In this document: one piece after another, positions 1 through 8,322 of the stretch | Layout: the number at the start of each line of letters is the position of its first letter | Numbering within the stretch: position 1 is the stretch's first letter | NCBI GenBank assembly: GCA_963767685.1 | Contig: CAVYEZ010000001.1 | Span: forward strand, 124,001 to 188,000 | Length of the DNA stretch: 64,000 nucleotides | From: Trebonia sp963767685 | GTDB taxonomy: Bacteria; Actinomycetota; Actinomycetes; Streptosporangiales; Streptosporangiaceae | Reading direction: 5' to 3' | Program-made: the position numbers and the translations under genes | Notes under the pieces: generated by a model | What the model saw: the letters and a program-made list of their open reading frames with translations, nothing else | What the model was told of the DNA's origin: nothing | Databases searched by the model: none

Positions 1-444
1 CAGCGTTCCGGACAAGTTGTACGTGACAGTCCTGGTCCTGACCAGTTGGCCGGGGCGTGGCTGGCTCGGGTACGACCACCCCTCCACGACGATCGGTGAT
101 TTGCCGGTGTTCAGGCTCGTGCTGGACTCGTAGACCATGTCGCGGCTGGCGGCGGAGAATGCCGCTAGGAGCTTGGCCCGCAGGGTGGCATCATTGGGCG
201 GGCTGGAGTGCGAAGTCGCGCCCTCGTTCGGGATGCTCCTCAAGGGACCAGCGGGGAGGGTCAGCGCCGTGACTACCCCGGCGACCGCGGCGGCGGTCGT
301 TGTGACGGCGAGCCAGCGGATTGCCTTTGGTGACCTTGGCCCGTGACTAGAGCGGCGATTGCTGCCAGGCAGCACCCGGGCGGCGGCTGGTGCGTGGCGC
401 TCCAGCACGGTGAGCGCGGTGCGCAGGTCGTCTTCTGTTCTCAC
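1..444 (-). CDS. Membrane-anchored protein paired with ECF sigma factor (partial, 3' end outside window)
   Basis: The reading frame starts at a GTG at 444 and runs off the left edge without a stop, giving 148 visible residues. The start overlaps the stop of the upstream sigma gene by four bases (GTGA), so the two genes are translationally coupled. A cytosolic N-terminus of about 38 residues is followed by one hydrophobic segment (roughly residues 39-58) and an outward-facing domain whose end is missing. This is the usual plan of the second gene in SigE-type ECF operons: a single-span protein acting as anti-sigma factor or as an effector of unknown role. No catalytic motif is visible. Anti-sigma function is inferred only from position and topology. 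Confidence 0.7.
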   Translation of the reverse strand, partial: MRTEDDLRTALTVLERHAPAAARVLPGSNRRSSHGPRSPKAIRWLAVTTTAAAVAGVVTALTLPAGPLRSIPNEGATSHSSPPNDATLRAKLLAAFSAASRDMVYESSTSLNTGKSPIVVEGWSYPSQPRPGQLVRTRTVTYNLSGTL

Positions 445-949
445 CGCGGTCGTCCCTCCTCGGTGGCGGTGCGCGACTTGGGGCCGAGTTCGACGCGAAG
501 CGCGGCGAGCGCCCGGGACGCGTAGCCGCGGATCGTGCCCGGCGCGCAGCCGAGGACGTCCGCGATCTCGTGGTCGGAGAGGCCCTCGTAATACCGGAGG
601 ACGAGGACGGTGCGCTGCCTTCTTGGCAGCTTGCCTAGTTCGGTGAGGAGGGCGTCGCGCTCGGCGTGCCGGCCCGCGTGATCTGGCGTGACGCGGTCGT
701 CGACCTCCGTGGCGCTGCCCCAGGCAGCAGCCGCCAGGAACGGCGGCGCCACGACAGGTACTCGTTGACGATCATCTTGCGGACGTACAGTTCGGGGCGG
801 TCGAGTTGGCCGATCCGGTCCCAGCGTCTGCTGGTCCTGATCAGCACCTCCTGGACCACGTCCTCGGCGAGCGCGCGATCGGCGGTTAGCACGCCGGCGA
901 ACCGCAATACCGCAGGCAGCCTGGTGGCCGCGAACTCCTCGAACCGCAT
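441..949 (-). pseudogene. SigE-family ECF RNA polymerase sigma factor, frameshifted
   Basis: The first part, from an ATG at 949 (protein begins MRFEEFAATR), encodes sigma region 2 (RFAGVLTADRALAEDVVQEV, then the RPELYVRKM helix). The frame is lost around 720-760. The second frame then gives the linker and a clear region 4 (LGKLPRRQRTVLVLRYYEGL, then the HTH core IADVLGCAPGTIRGYASRAL) down to the stop at 441. The two halves are collinear and together have the normal length of about 170 residues, so one indel explains the break. The gene would direct RNA polymerase to a small regulon, probably controlled with the overlapping membrane protein downstream. It could be a true pseudogene or a sequence error; conservation of both halves favours error. 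Confidence 0.8.
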
Positions 950-1330
950 CGTCTTCCCATCGTTGGGGTCTCGATGAGAACACGCGAGTAATGCGACGAA
1001 ATGTTGTGCCGACACGGGGAACGGGATGTCCCGGCTTGAGCAAGTTCAAGGTCTATAGACCACGTGCCCGGGATGCTCATCGAGCCCTGCCGGCGCGTCG
1101 CCAGACAGCCCAGCCGCAGGATCGTCACACAGCGAGCTCGATCACAGCAGGCACCAGCAGCAGCCAGCCGTCAGCCCTGCAGGTCAGCCAGTCCCTCCAA
1201 GCGAGCCACACCCAAAATCAATTCGACCCTGCTCGCCTCGCCGGGTACCGTCGCGATTGTTCTCACCGCGGTGCCCCTTAGATCCGCTGCGGGCACCCGG
1301 CCGCTCCCACGCTGAGAGTAGGTTTCGTCA
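950..1330. other. Intergenic stretch, no gene recognised
   Basis: Between the ECF sigma start and the VOC gene I see no frame with protein-like composition on either strand. Open frames crossing it are high-GC shadows. It should hold the divergent promoters of both neighbours, but I could not identify convincing -35/-10 elements. Confidence 0.5.
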
Positions 1331-1708
1331 ATGGCATGCCGTATCGGTGAGCTGGTGCTTAAGTGCCGGGATCTTGAGGTGCTGGCGCAGTTCTGGTGCG
1401 AGGTCCTGGACTTCATAGAGCTCGATCGCGAGGAGGAATACATCGAGATAGGGCCGCGCGAGGGATTCGGCGGCCCGCAGCCGACGATCTTCCTGATCCG
1501 CAACGACGATCCGAGGAACGGGTACTCCCGGCTGCACATCGACGTCAATCCCACTGACCGCGATCAGGGCGCTGAGCTGGAGCGCCTCCTGGCCGCGGGG
1601 GCCAAGCTTGTCGACATCGGCCAGCCGGCGGACGCGTCCTGGCACGTCCTGGCCGATCCTGAAGGGAACGAGTTCTGCCTGCTCAAGACCCGCCTCGACC
1701 CACTCTGA
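1331..1708 (+). CDS. VOC (glyoxalase/bleomycin resistance) family protein
   Basis: A 125-residue protein with one vicinal-oxygen-chelate fold. The start ATG follows a purine-rich GAGAGTAGG. The N-terminal strand (IGELVLKCRDLEVLAQFW) matches the first beta-alpha unit of VOC proteins, the middle carries RLHIDVNPTDRD, and the C-terminus ends in the typical VLADPEGNEFCLL strand with the metal-ligand glutamate position (GNEF). Such proteins are metal-dependent dioxygenases, lyases or drug-binding proteins; this shape (short, DPEGNEFCLL ending) is the common 'glyoxalase-like' actinobacterial type whose substrates are mostly unknown. It stands alone between a divergent sigma gene and a convergent FHA gene, so context gives no substrate. 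Confidence 0.85.
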   Translation: MACRIGELVLKCRDLEVLAQFWCEVLDFIELDREEEYIEIGPREGFGGPQPTIFLIRNDDPRNGYSRLHIDVNPTDRDQGAELERLLAAGAKLVDIGQPADASWHVLADPEGNEFCLLKTRLDPL

Positions 1709-1850
1709 CGACCTCGCCGTCGGCACCGATTCCGCGCAACGGGCGATGCTTACAGCAGTTGCCGGTTCCCGCATGACTCGTAAGTGATACCGACTGGCCG
1801 GGTCTCCGCGGAACGTCTATCCGCCGGCCGCCAGGCGGCCCGGCCTTATC

Positions 1851-2633
1851 TCATGCCCCGGGCTCTGGCCTGATTCCGAGCCGGTCCAGCACCGGGAGCA
1901 CCGCCGGGTTCCCGGCGGCCAGGGCGCGGAGCTCGGACTGCAGCGAGGCGATGCGGTGCTCGCGTGCGTCCAGCTGGCTGCGGAGCTCGGCCGCGAGGTC
2001 CCGCTCGCGCTGCAGCGCCGTCTTCGCCTCCTCAGGCGCGGCGGGGCGGACGGCCACCGGGACGTCGACGCGCCAGACCCTGCCGTCGCCGGGCCGCCGC
2101 AGGTACAGCGTCCCGCTGCCCGGCTCCCAGTCGATCTCCCCGGCCAGCTCAACATGGCCCAGCCCGGGGACTTCGAAGACTCCCTCCAGTTCCAGCCATC
2201 GCTCGAGCCGGGTGACGATCATCGCGGCGAGCAGTTCCTCATCGGCCCCGTCGCCGGCGTACTCGACCAGCTCGCCGTCGGCGAGCCGGAAGGTGGCATG
2301 GCCGATCGCGATGATGTCGCCCTCGTTCAGCTCCTGCTGGCTGACCCGGGTGCCGTTGACGTACGTGCCGCCGTGGCTGCCCAGGTCGATGATCGAGTAG
2401 CGGCCGGCCGGCGTGCGCCGCAGCTCCGCGTGCTGCTTCGACACGCCCAGGTCCATGACGACGATGTCGTTGCCCGGTCCGCGGCCGATCCGCGCGACCT
2501 GCGGCTGGATCCGGATCCGGGAGGCAGGGGCGCGGAGCACGCCCGGCAGGAACGCAGTGGCGTCCGCGGCCGGGTCCTCCGGCTGGCTGGGAGAGGGTTC
2601 TTCGGCGGGGTCAAGGTGCTGGTCGGGCGGCAT
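1851..2633 (-). CDS. FHA-domain protein with C-terminal coiled coil
   Basis: A 260-residue cytosolic protein. Residues 1-35 are a disordered Pro/Asp/Glu-rich tail. Residues about 36-120 form a forkhead-associated domain with the expected signature: GR at 50-51, SKQHA at 65-69 and GTYVNG at 89-94, the residues that bind phosphothreonine peptides. A central domain (about 125-190, ending near LRRPGDGRVWRVDVPV) is not recognised. Residues about 195-245 are rich in heptad-like Glu/Arg/Leu (ERDLAAELRSQLDAREHRI) and probably form a coiled coil. The likely role is phospho-dependent scaffolding downstream of a Ser/Thr kinase, but no kinase or phosphatase lies nearby. Confidence 0.8.
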   Translation of the reverse strand: MPPDQHLDPAEEPSPSQPEDPAADATAFLPGVLRAPASRIRIQPQVARIGRGPGNDIVVMDLGVSKQHAELRRTPAGRYSIIDLGSHGGTYVNGTRVSQQELNEGDIIAIGHATFRLADGELVEYAGDGADEELLAAMIVTRLERWLELEGVFEVPGLGHVELAGEIDWEPGSGTLYLRRPGDGRVWRVDVPVAVRPAAPEEAKTALQRERDLAAELRSQLDAREHRIASLQSELRALAAGNPAVLPVLDRLGIRPEPGA

Positions 2634-2888
2634 CGCGAACTCGCTAGTCCACTAGGGAAAGGGCGCTTTCCAGCAGGCCTGCCGTGGCGGTGAGCGTCTG
2701 CGGGTCGGGCCGCGGCAGCCCCGCTGAGACAAACGTTACCGGCTGCTCACGCTTCGGTTCAATTCCCTCCACGCGCATGAACACAGGGAAGGCCTAACTT
2801 GCGCCATGACCGCCGGCGGCCCGGCCGTGGCGGGGGACCTCTCATACTGCTACTGATTCCCGACATTCACGGACGAGGGCTGGGGCGC

Positions 2889-3797
2889 ATGACCAGTGAC
2901 GGATTCGGGCAGCTGTTCGCCCGGGCAAGGTGCCAGGGCTGGCTATGCGCCGCCGACATCGACGGCGACGGCGAGGTATCCGACGGAGGCGACGAGCTGG
3001 CAGTGGCAGCCTCCGTATTCAAGGTGGCGGTCGCGCTTGAGGTATTCACCCAGGCGGCCACCGGGCGGCTCGACCTGGGCAAGCGGATCAGGGTGTCGCC
3101 AGAACAGCGGACCCCCGGTCCGACGGGCCTGTCCGTCTTCGCCGACGAGGCCGAGCTGTCCGTCCGGGACCTGGCCCTGATGATGATGACGGTAAGCGAC
3201 AACGCCGCGACCGACATCCTCATCGGCCTGGCCGGGCTGGACAGCATCAACGCGACCCTTGCGTCGCTGGGCCTGCGGGCCACGGTCATCCCCGGCACAG
3301 AGCAGGCTGAGCTCGACTCGATCGGCCAGGACGCGGGCTACGCCGGATGGAACGACCTGATACGGGCGTCCGCGAGGTTCACGGCAGAGGAGGACCGGCG
3401 GATCCAGGACGGCTTCCTCCGCGCCCGCGCCCTCACCCCGGAGCACGCCATCCGCACGACCGCCCGGGAGATGGCCACGCTGCTCCGCCTGATCTGGCGC
3501 GACGAGGCCGGCCCGGCAGAGGCCTGCGCCCAGGTCCGCCAGATGATGGCCCGTCAGGTCACCCGGCAGAGGCTAGCGCTTGGCTTCCCGCGGGCCGGCG
3601 TTCAGGTCGCCGCCAAGAGCGGCAGCCTGCTCGGCGTCATCCGCAACGAGGTCGGCGTCATCACGATGCCCGGCATCCACCGCTGCGCAGTCGCCGTCTT
3701 TACTCGGGCAGACCGGCCTTACCAGAACGAACACGAGATTAACGCCGCCATCGGGGTGGCGGCCGCCCAGGCAGTCGGATCCCTCCGCCGCCGCTGA
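2889..3797 (+). CDS. Class A beta-lactamase-like serine hydrolase
   Basis: I chose the ATG at 2889 (protein MTSDGFGQLF, 302 residues), preceded by GAGGGCTGGGG; an upstream in-frame start at 2799 adds 30 residues of low quality. The class A motifs are present: SxxK as SVFK at residues 42-45, SDN at 103-105, and KSG at 243-245 replacing KTG. There is no signal peptide, so the protein should be cytosolic, unlike secreted resistance beta-lactamases. Cytosolic actinobacterial proteins of this type are annotated 'serine hydrolase' and act on unknown esters or amides. I could not place a clear omega-loop glutamate (E166), which argues against an efficient penicillinase. The gene is monocistronic. 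Confidence 0.8.
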   Translation: MTSDGFGQLFARARCQGWLCAADIDGDGEVSDGGDELAVAASVFKVAVALEVFTQAATGRLDLGKRIRVSPEQRTPGPTGLSVFADEAELSVRDLALMMMTVSDNAATDILIGLAGLDSINATLASLGLRATVIPGTEQAELDSIGQDAGYAGWNDLIRASARFTAEEDRRIQDGFLRARALTPEHAIRTTAREMATLLRLIWRDEAGPAEACAQVRQMMARQVTRQRLALGFPRAGVQVAAKSGSLLGVIRNEVGVITMPGIHRCAVAVFTRADRPYQNEHEINAAIGVAAAQAVGSLRRR

Positions 3798-4187
3798 CCC
3801 GGCAACAGGCACTGTCACTGGTCCAGTTCTCGGACACAGACCGGTACCAGCCCCACACGACCTGGCCGGGCTTCGCGGGACGCTCTTCTGGCTGCCCTGC
3901 CGCGTGGCGATGGATTCTCGGCCGCCGCTGGAAGAAGCTGACGGCGACCGCGGTGCCCCCGTCAACGCTGATCGTCGCGCTCAGCGGGGGACCCGGCTAC
4001 TCGCAGGCCCAGAGCCGCCCTTCCATGGTGTCAGCCGGGATCTGCTCCCCGTCCTCGGTTGTCACTAGCCGCCTCCTGGGGCGGCTGGCCGAGCCCCGGG
4101 CATCGTGGCACCCTGGCCTTTCTGGCGCCGGTGCCGGTCCTCCTAGCTCAGTGCGACGTGCACGACGACACGGTAAGGTCACAGGCC
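3798..4187. other. Intergenic stretch, no intact gene
   Basis: No convincing coding frame. On the minus strand, around 3850-4080, a stop-interrupted reading with protein-like composition (TISVDGGTAVAVSFFQRR) might be an eroded gene, but I cannot name a family. Confidence 0.4.
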
Positions 4188-4865
4188 ATGGAGGAAGGCT
4201 CCCGCGGCGAGCTTCTTGACCGGCTGACCGGGGCGATCGAGTCCGTCACGACCTCGCACCCGCTGCGGGTCGCCGTCGACGGGTCTCCCGCCGCCGGCAA
4301 GACCACGCTGGCCGACGAGCTCGCGCTGCTCCTTCGCGGCGGGGGCCGCGAGGTCATCCGCGCCTCGACCGAGGGCTTCCACTTGCCCCGGGCGCAGCGC
4401 TACCGGCACGGCGAATTCTCGCCCGAAGCCAACTACCACGACGCCTTCGACTACGACACGCTCCGCCGGGTCCTGCTCGACCCGCTAGGCCCGGACGGCG
4501 ACCGGCGCTACCAGCAGGCGGTCTACGACATGGACACGGACAGCGCCCTGTCCCTGCCGGCCACGGCGGCCCCCGCGGACGCGGTGCTAATCCTTGACGG
4601 GGTGTTCCTCCTGCGTCCGGAGCTGCTCGACCGATGGGACCTGAGCATCTTCGTGTCGGCAGCGTTCGAGCAGACACTGGACCGCGCCCGGACCCGGGAC
4701 CTGGCGCGTCTCGGATCCGCCGCCGAAGTCGAGCGGCGCTTCCGCACCCGCTACATCCCCGCCCAGAAGCTCTACTTCGCCGCGGCCCGCCCGGCCGATC
4801 ACGCCGACATCATCGTGCACAACGATGAGCCCCGGCGGCCCGCCTGGGAAGTCCGGTCGCGCTGA
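4188..4865 (+). CDS. Uridine kinase-like P-loop kinase
   Basis: The start at 4188 (MEEGSRGELLDRLTGAI) gives 225 residues and places the Walker A loop GSPAAGKTT at 32-40, normal for uridine kinase/phosphoribulokinase relatives; a longer open frame from 4059 adds low-quality residues. Further family marks are an acceptor-binding STEGFHLPRA segment, a YDFD-like FDYDTL, an ILDGVFLLRPELLDRWD segment (Walker B region) and the LID-type RDLARLGSAAEVERRFRTRYI. It probably phosphorylates a nucleoside or other small alcohol in the cytosol; the true substrate is unknown since many actinobacterial members are not pyrimidine salvage enzymes. A phosphotransferase gene follows 46 bases downstream, likely co-transcribed. 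Confidence 0.8.
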   Translation: MEEGSRGELLDRLTGAIESVTTSHPLRVAVDGSPAAGKTTLADELALLLRGGGREVIRASTEGFHLPRAQRYRHGEFSPEANYHDAFDYDTLRRVLLDPLGPDGDRRYQQAVYDMDTDSALSLPATAAPADAVLILDGVFLLRPELLDRWDLSIFVSAAFEQTLDRARTRDLARLGSAAEVERRFRTRYIPAQKLYFAAARPADHADIIVHNDEPRRPAWEVRSR

Positions 4866-4911
4866 CCCCTCCAGCCGGACACGTCGACCGGGAACGTGCC
4901 AGAATCTCCCG

Positions 4912-5676
4912 GTGGCAGAGGAGCAGCTAGACGGCGGCAACACCGGCGGCGCCGTCCGGTCAGGCGACACAGTCCGCCGTGCCGCAGGCCCCTGGACGCC
5001 GGCAGTGCACGCCCTGCTGACACACCTGGCGGCCAAGGATTTCCCAGGAGCCCCGCGCCCTCTCGGATTCGACGACGAGGGCCGTGAGGTCCTCACCTTC
5101 ATTGAGGGCGAGACCGTCGGCAGCCGCAAGCCGTGGCCCGCCTGGACACACGCCGAGGACACCCTTGACCAGGTAGCCCGCTGGATGCGCGCGTACCACC
5201 AGGCCGTCGCCGACTTCGTCCCGCCGCCCGGCGCCGTCTGGCGAGAAGGCGGCACTTGGTCACCAGGCCTGATCATCGGCCACAACGACGCCGCCCCCTA
5301 CAACGCCGCCTGGCACCAGGGCACAGTGACTGGGTTCTTCGACTGGGACTTCGCCGGGCCCGCCACACCAGAATGGGACCTGGCCTTCGCCGCCTTCAGC
5401 TGGGTGCCCCTGCACGCCCGGCACGTTGTCGCCGCCGAGGGATTCACCGACTTCCCGGCCAGGCCACGCCGACTCCGCCGGTTCCTCCGCGCATACGGCT
5501 GGCAGGCACCGGAAGCGGAATTCCTCGAAGTTGTGCGGGCGCGCGTCCAGGCCCATGCCGACGGAGTCCGCAGTCTCGCCGCCGCAGGAGACGAGGCGTT
5601 CGGGCGACTGCTCAGCCAGGGTGTCGCCGACGACCTCGACCGGGCTCTCGCCGAACTCAGCAGTTTCCCGCGATAA
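4912..5676 (+). CDS. Aminoglycoside phosphotransferase (APH) family kinase
   Basis: Start chosen at the GTG at 4912 (VAEEQLDGG), 254 residues, because the frame upstream overlaps the kinase gene. The N-lobe is short. The catalytic loop is HNDAAPYN at 124-131 (the HxD...N motif, with D126 as catalytic base) and the metal-binding DWD lies at 144-146 in GFFDWDFAGP. These are the APH/choline kinase family marks. Length and composition fit the actinobacterial 'phosphotransferase' group whose substrates are not known; antibiotic inactivation cannot be inferred. It follows the uridine kinase-like gene, and a truncated APH gene begins 18 bases after its stop, hinting at local duplication of kinase genes. 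Confidence 0.8.
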   Translation: MAEEQLDGGNTGGAVRSGDTVRRAAGPWTPAVHALLTHLAAKDFPGAPRPLGFDDEGREVLTFIEGETVGSRKPWPAWTHAEDTLDQVARWMRAYHQAVADFVPPPGAVWREGGTWSPGLIIGHNDAAPYNAAWHQGTVTGFFDWDFAGPATPEWDLAFAAFSWVPLHARHVVAAEGFTDFPARPRRLRRFLRAYGWQAPEAEFLEVVRARVQAHADGVRSLAAAGDEAFGRLLSQGVADDLDRALAELSSFPR

Positions 5677-5694
5677 CACTGCCATCCTGGCGAG

Positions 5695-5963
5695 GTGCCT
5701 CTGTCTGTCGCGGCCGACGCCGCCCGCGCCGCGGTAGCGGCCGCCGCCTCTTTCGGTGTGGCCTGTGCCGCGCCGGCAGTCCTTGCCGACGGCGCGAACG
5801 TGATCGTTCACCTGCGGCCGTCGCCTGTCGTGGCGAAGGTCGCCGCGAGCACTCCTGCCGTGCGCGCGGATCCCGGCGCCTGGCTGCAGCGGGAGCTTGA
5901 CCTGGCCCTGTTCCTGATGCAGGCAGGCGCCCCGGTGATGGCGCCGAGTCACGAAGTCCCCGG
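5695..5963 (+). pseudogene. APH-family phosphotransferase, N-terminal fragment only
   Basis: From the GTG at 5695 about 90 residues resemble the N-lobe of a second APH-type kinase: a nucleotide-loop region (LADGANVIVHLRPSPVVAKV) followed by WLQRELDLALFLMQAGAPV and PSHEVPGR. After about 5963 the frame enters sequence that codes on the opposite strand for a methyltransferase, so the catalytic loop and DxD are absent. The fragment is therefore not a working kinase. It lies between an intact APH gene and another downstream, consistent with a tandem array broken by recombination. Confidence 0.65.
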
Positions 5964-5972
5964 ACGCGGGTT

Positions 5973-6415
5973 TCAGGCGAGCCGCCAGGCGAGGAGCCCT
6001 TCGGCCCCTTCGGCCTGGGCGAAACCCGCGGTCACCAGGACCGTATATGTGTGCCGGCCCACCCGGCGTGATTCCAGTTCTTGGAGCGGGCGAGGTGCCG
6101 GCGGGCCGCCGTCACGCCAAGTGAAGACCAGCAGGCCCCTAGCTTCCAGCGACCCCGCCAGCACCGGCCAGAGCTGCCTGCGGTAGTCCGGCTCCAGGGC
6201 GTACATCACGTTGATCATCACGACGGCTTCGACTGGTCCGTCGAGTGTCACGCTGAGCGCGTCACAGGGGAGCAGGGTCACCCGGTCCAGCAGTTCGGGC
6301 CGAGAGCTAAGCCGGGACAGCAGTATTGCGCGCATTCCGGCCGAAGGTTCCAGCGCGAAGATCTCGGCGGGTGTCCAGTCGGCCAGCCGGCCGCAAACTA
6401 TCGCGGCGAGTCTCT
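5973..6415 (-). pseudogene. Class I SAM-dependent methyltransferase, 5'-truncated
   Basis: Reading from about 6415 (after an in-frame TAG) the protein shows AEIFALEPSAGMRAILLSRL, the end of motif I/post-I region, then VTLLPCDALSVTLDGPVEAV (motif II-like acidic/hydrophobic run), VMINVMYALEPDYRRQLWPV and GLLVFTWRDG, and ends normally at 5973. The glycine-rich SAM loop that should precede residue E of ALEPS is missing, so the 5' end is lost. An ATG at 6335 opens a 120-residue frame but lacks the cofactor site. The fragment is wedged between two APH genes in opposite orientation, so it looks inserted or rearranged. Confidence 0.65.
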
Positions 6416-6477
6416 ATCGGCCTTGGTATGGTGCGCAAGAGTACGGCAGGCGCTCACGGGAGAGGGGCCAGGAGAGG

Positions 6478-7326
6478 TTGCAGGCTTCAGAGGTCCCGCG
6501 TGCGGTGGCTGCGGCCATGTCGATCGCCTCGTCACTTGGCCTGGCAGTCGACGACGCGATCGTTCTTCAGGACTCGAACAAGCTCACTTTGCGCCTGCTG
6601 CCTTGTGACGTGCTGGCCCGGGTGGCTCCTGTCGAGCACCAGGTCGCACAGTTCGAAATCGAGATTGCCCAGCGGCTCGCCGAATCCGGGAGCCCTGTGG
6701 CTGCTCTTGAGCCCCGGGTGGACCCGCGCGTCTACGAGCGTGACGGCTTCGCGGTCACGCTGTGGACCTACTACGAACCCGGGGCGCCCCGGGAGGTCTC
6801 ACCAGCCGACTACGCCAGTGCGCTCGGGCGGCTGCATGCCGGCATGCGCAAGCTCGATGTCCCGGCGCCGCACTTCACGGACCGGGTCGAGCAGGCTCAG
6901 CAACTTGTTGCGAGCCGCGACCGCACTCCGGCGCTCGCCGACGCGGACCGCGAGCTCCTCGGCGGCACGCTGCGCAGCCTGAGACGAGCGATCGGCGGCG
7001 GCGCCGCCGAGCAGCTGCTGCACGGCGAGCCGCACCCGGGCAACCTGCTCGCCACGAAGAACGGCCTGCTGTTCATAGACCTCGAGACATGCTGCCGCGG
7101 GCCGGTCGAATTCGACCTCGCCCATGCGCCCGAAGAAGTCAGCGAGCACTACCCGGGTGTCAATCAAGACTTGCTGCGCGAGTGCCGGACTCTTGTCCTG
7201 GCGATGATCACAACGTGGCGCTGGGACCGAGACGACCAGCTCCCGAACGGGCGCCAGCTGGGCACAGAATGGCTCAGCCAGATCCGGGCAGCACTCAATC
7301 GCAACGCGCTGGACACCCAAGGCTGA
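6478..7326 (+). CDS. APH-family phosphotransferase
   Basis: I place the start at the TTG at 6478 because the protein-like sequence (VPRAVAAAMSIASSLGL) begins before the ATG at 6517 and an AGGAGAGG lies directly upstream, though its spacing is short. The result is 282 residues with an N-lobe (DSNKLTLRLLPCDVLARVAP), a catalytic loop HGEPHPGN at 182-189 and the metal site IDLE around residue 201 followed by EFDLAHAPEEV. All APH catalytic residues are present. Proteins of this shape are annotated simply as phosphotransferases; the substrate is unknown. The gene closes the kinase patch, and the repeat-rich island begins 16 bases after its stop. Confidence 0.78.
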   Translation: MQASEVPRAVAAAMSIASSLGLAVDDAIVLQDSNKLTLRLLPCDVLARVAPVEHQVAQFEIEIAQRLAESGSPVAALEPRVDPRVYERDGFAVTLWTYYEPGAPREVSPADYASALGRLHAGMRKLDVPAPHFTDRVEQAQQLVASRDRTPALADADRELLGGTLRSLRRAIGGGAAEQLLHGEPHPGNLLATKNGLLFIDLETCCRGPVEFDLAHAPEEVSEHYPGVNQDLLRECRTLVLAMITTWRWDRDDQLPNGRQLGTEWLSQIRAALNRNALDTQG

Positions 7327-7341
7327 CCGCGTGCCTTCCAT

Positions 7342-7386
7342 GGGCCAACTATCGATCCCCAGGGGCCATCTAGGAATCACAGTCAC
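7342..7386 (+). repeat. Degenerate copy D of the GGCCAACTA/TCACA terminal repeat
   Basis: This 45-base stretch reads GGGCCAACTA...CAGGGGCCATCTA...CAGTCACA and aligns, with scattered mismatches, to the better-preserved copies at 8261-8318 and 11381-11449. It has the same two-unit architecture (a GGCCAACTA unit, about 20 bases, then a second unit ending in TCACA). It marks the left limit of the island. Confidence 0.5.
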
Positions 7387-7452
7387 ACAGGTGAGCCGGA
7401 TCACGATAGCTGGCACCGGCAAGGGGCCGCGGCGTGGGAGAGAGCGCTAGTC

Positions 7453-7495
7453 GGCTCACGCTTGTTGGCACCGTTTTCGCACGCTAGTTGGCACC
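7453..7495. repeat. Left inverted repeat flanking the DHFR-like gene
   Basis: The segment contains GGCTCACGCTTGTTGGCACC, a 10-base spacer and GCTAGTTGGCACC. The reverse complement of 8200-8238 has the same two blocks with a 6-base spacer. The two segments face each other around the reductase gene, as the ends of a mobile cassette would. No transposase lies between them. Confidence 0.55.
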
Positions 7496-7588
7496 AGGGG
7501 AGATTTCTCAGGCATTCTGTCACCGCTGAGTTTTCGGAGTCGGCGGAGTCCATAGCGGTATGTCATCCATCCCGGAAGGAAGCGGCCC

Positions 7589-8131
7589 ATGGCCTCACTG
7601 GTCCTGAAGATGTCCGTCTCGCTCGACGGCTACGTCGCGCCAATGGACGGGAGCACCGACTGGATCGCCGCGGGACGCTCCGCTGACGGCCTCAGCTGGA
7701 CGGTCGAGACCGTGAGCAGCGCCGGGGCGCACCTCATCGGCGCCGCCACCTACGCGGGGTGGGCCGGCTATTGGCCCGGCGCCTCCGGGCCGCTCGCCAA
7801 GCCGATGAACGAGATCCCCAAGATCGTGTTCTCGGACTCGCTCGCGTCCGCCGGCTGGGGCGAGACGACGATCGCCGGCGGAGACCTGGCCGAGGCCATC
7901 ACGCGGCTCAAGCGCGAGCGCTCCGACGGCTACCTGCTCGCCCACGGCGGTGCCCGGTTCGCCCGGTCGCTGGTCGAGACCGGCCTGATCGACGAGTACC
8001 GCCTTGTCATCCACCCGGTCGTCCTGGGCGCGGGCGAGCGGCTCTTCCTCACGCCGCTCACCATCGAGCCGGTGAGCACCACCGTCTTCAGCGGCGGAGC
8101 CGTCGCCCACGTCTTCGCGGCGCACCCGTGA
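7589..8131 (+). CDS. Dihydrofolate reductase / RibD C-terminal family protein
   Basis: A 180-residue reductase domain. The N-terminus SLVLKMSVSLDGYVAPMDG is the conserved first strand and loop of the family, GAHLIGAATYAGWAGYW is the next helix, and LAHGGARFARSLVETGLIDE followed by VIHPVVLGAGERLF is the NADPH-binding C-terminal part. Such proteins reduce pterin- or pyrimidine-like substrates with NADPH; the cellular substrate of this subgroup is not known and it should not be read as folA. AAGGAAGCGGCCC precedes the start. The gene sits alone between inverted repeats (7453-7495 and 8200-8238), suggesting that it is cargo. Two other genes with this domain occur at 23585 (as a chimera) and 39115. 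Confidence 0.85.
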   Translation: MASLVLKMSVSLDGYVAPMDGSTDWIAAGRSADGLSWTVETVSSAGAHLIGAATYAGWAGYWPGASGPLAKPMNEIPKIVFSDSLASAGWGETTIAGGDLAEAITRLKRERSDGYLLAHGGARFARSLVETGLIDEYRLVIHPVVLGAGERLFLTPLTIEPVSTTVFSGGAVAHVFAAHP

Positions 8132-8199
8132 CCAAGCCTGATCGGCAACCGGGCGCGGACGCTGCCACTTGGCTGTAACTTGCAGTTCTTCATGATCTT

Positions 8200-8238
8200 G
8201 GTGCCAACTAGCCGAGTAGGTGCCAACTATCGTGAGCC
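8200..8238. repeat. Right inverted repeat flanking the DHFR-like gene
   Basis: Reads GGTGCCAACTAGC, a 6-base spacer, then GGTGCCAACTATCGTGAGCC. It is the inverted partner of 7453-7495. Only the spacer length and a few bases differ. Confidence 0.55.
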
Positions 8239-8260
8239 GGCTCAACAGGCACATGCTGCG

Positions 8261-8318
8261 CGAACAAGTTATCGGGCCAACTAAGATTCACAGAGGCCAA
8301 CTACAGTTCAAAGTCACA
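8261..8318 (+). repeat. Copy A of the GGCCAACTA/TTCAAAGTCACA terminal repeat
   Basis: This 58-base segment begins CGAACAAGTTATC and ends TTCAAAGTCACA. It matches 11392-11449 at 53 of 58 positions and is inverted relative to the copy at 9652-9720. Internally it holds two copies of a roughly 20-base unit with core GGCCAACTA. Confidence 0.75.
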
Positions 8319-8322
8319 TCCG

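Noticed and set aside
2799..2888. Upstream in-frame start for the beta-lactamase-like gene
   Set aside because: The extra 30 residues are Arg/Gly-rich and unlike a signal peptide; the start at 2889 has a good ribosome site and fits the cytosolic family.
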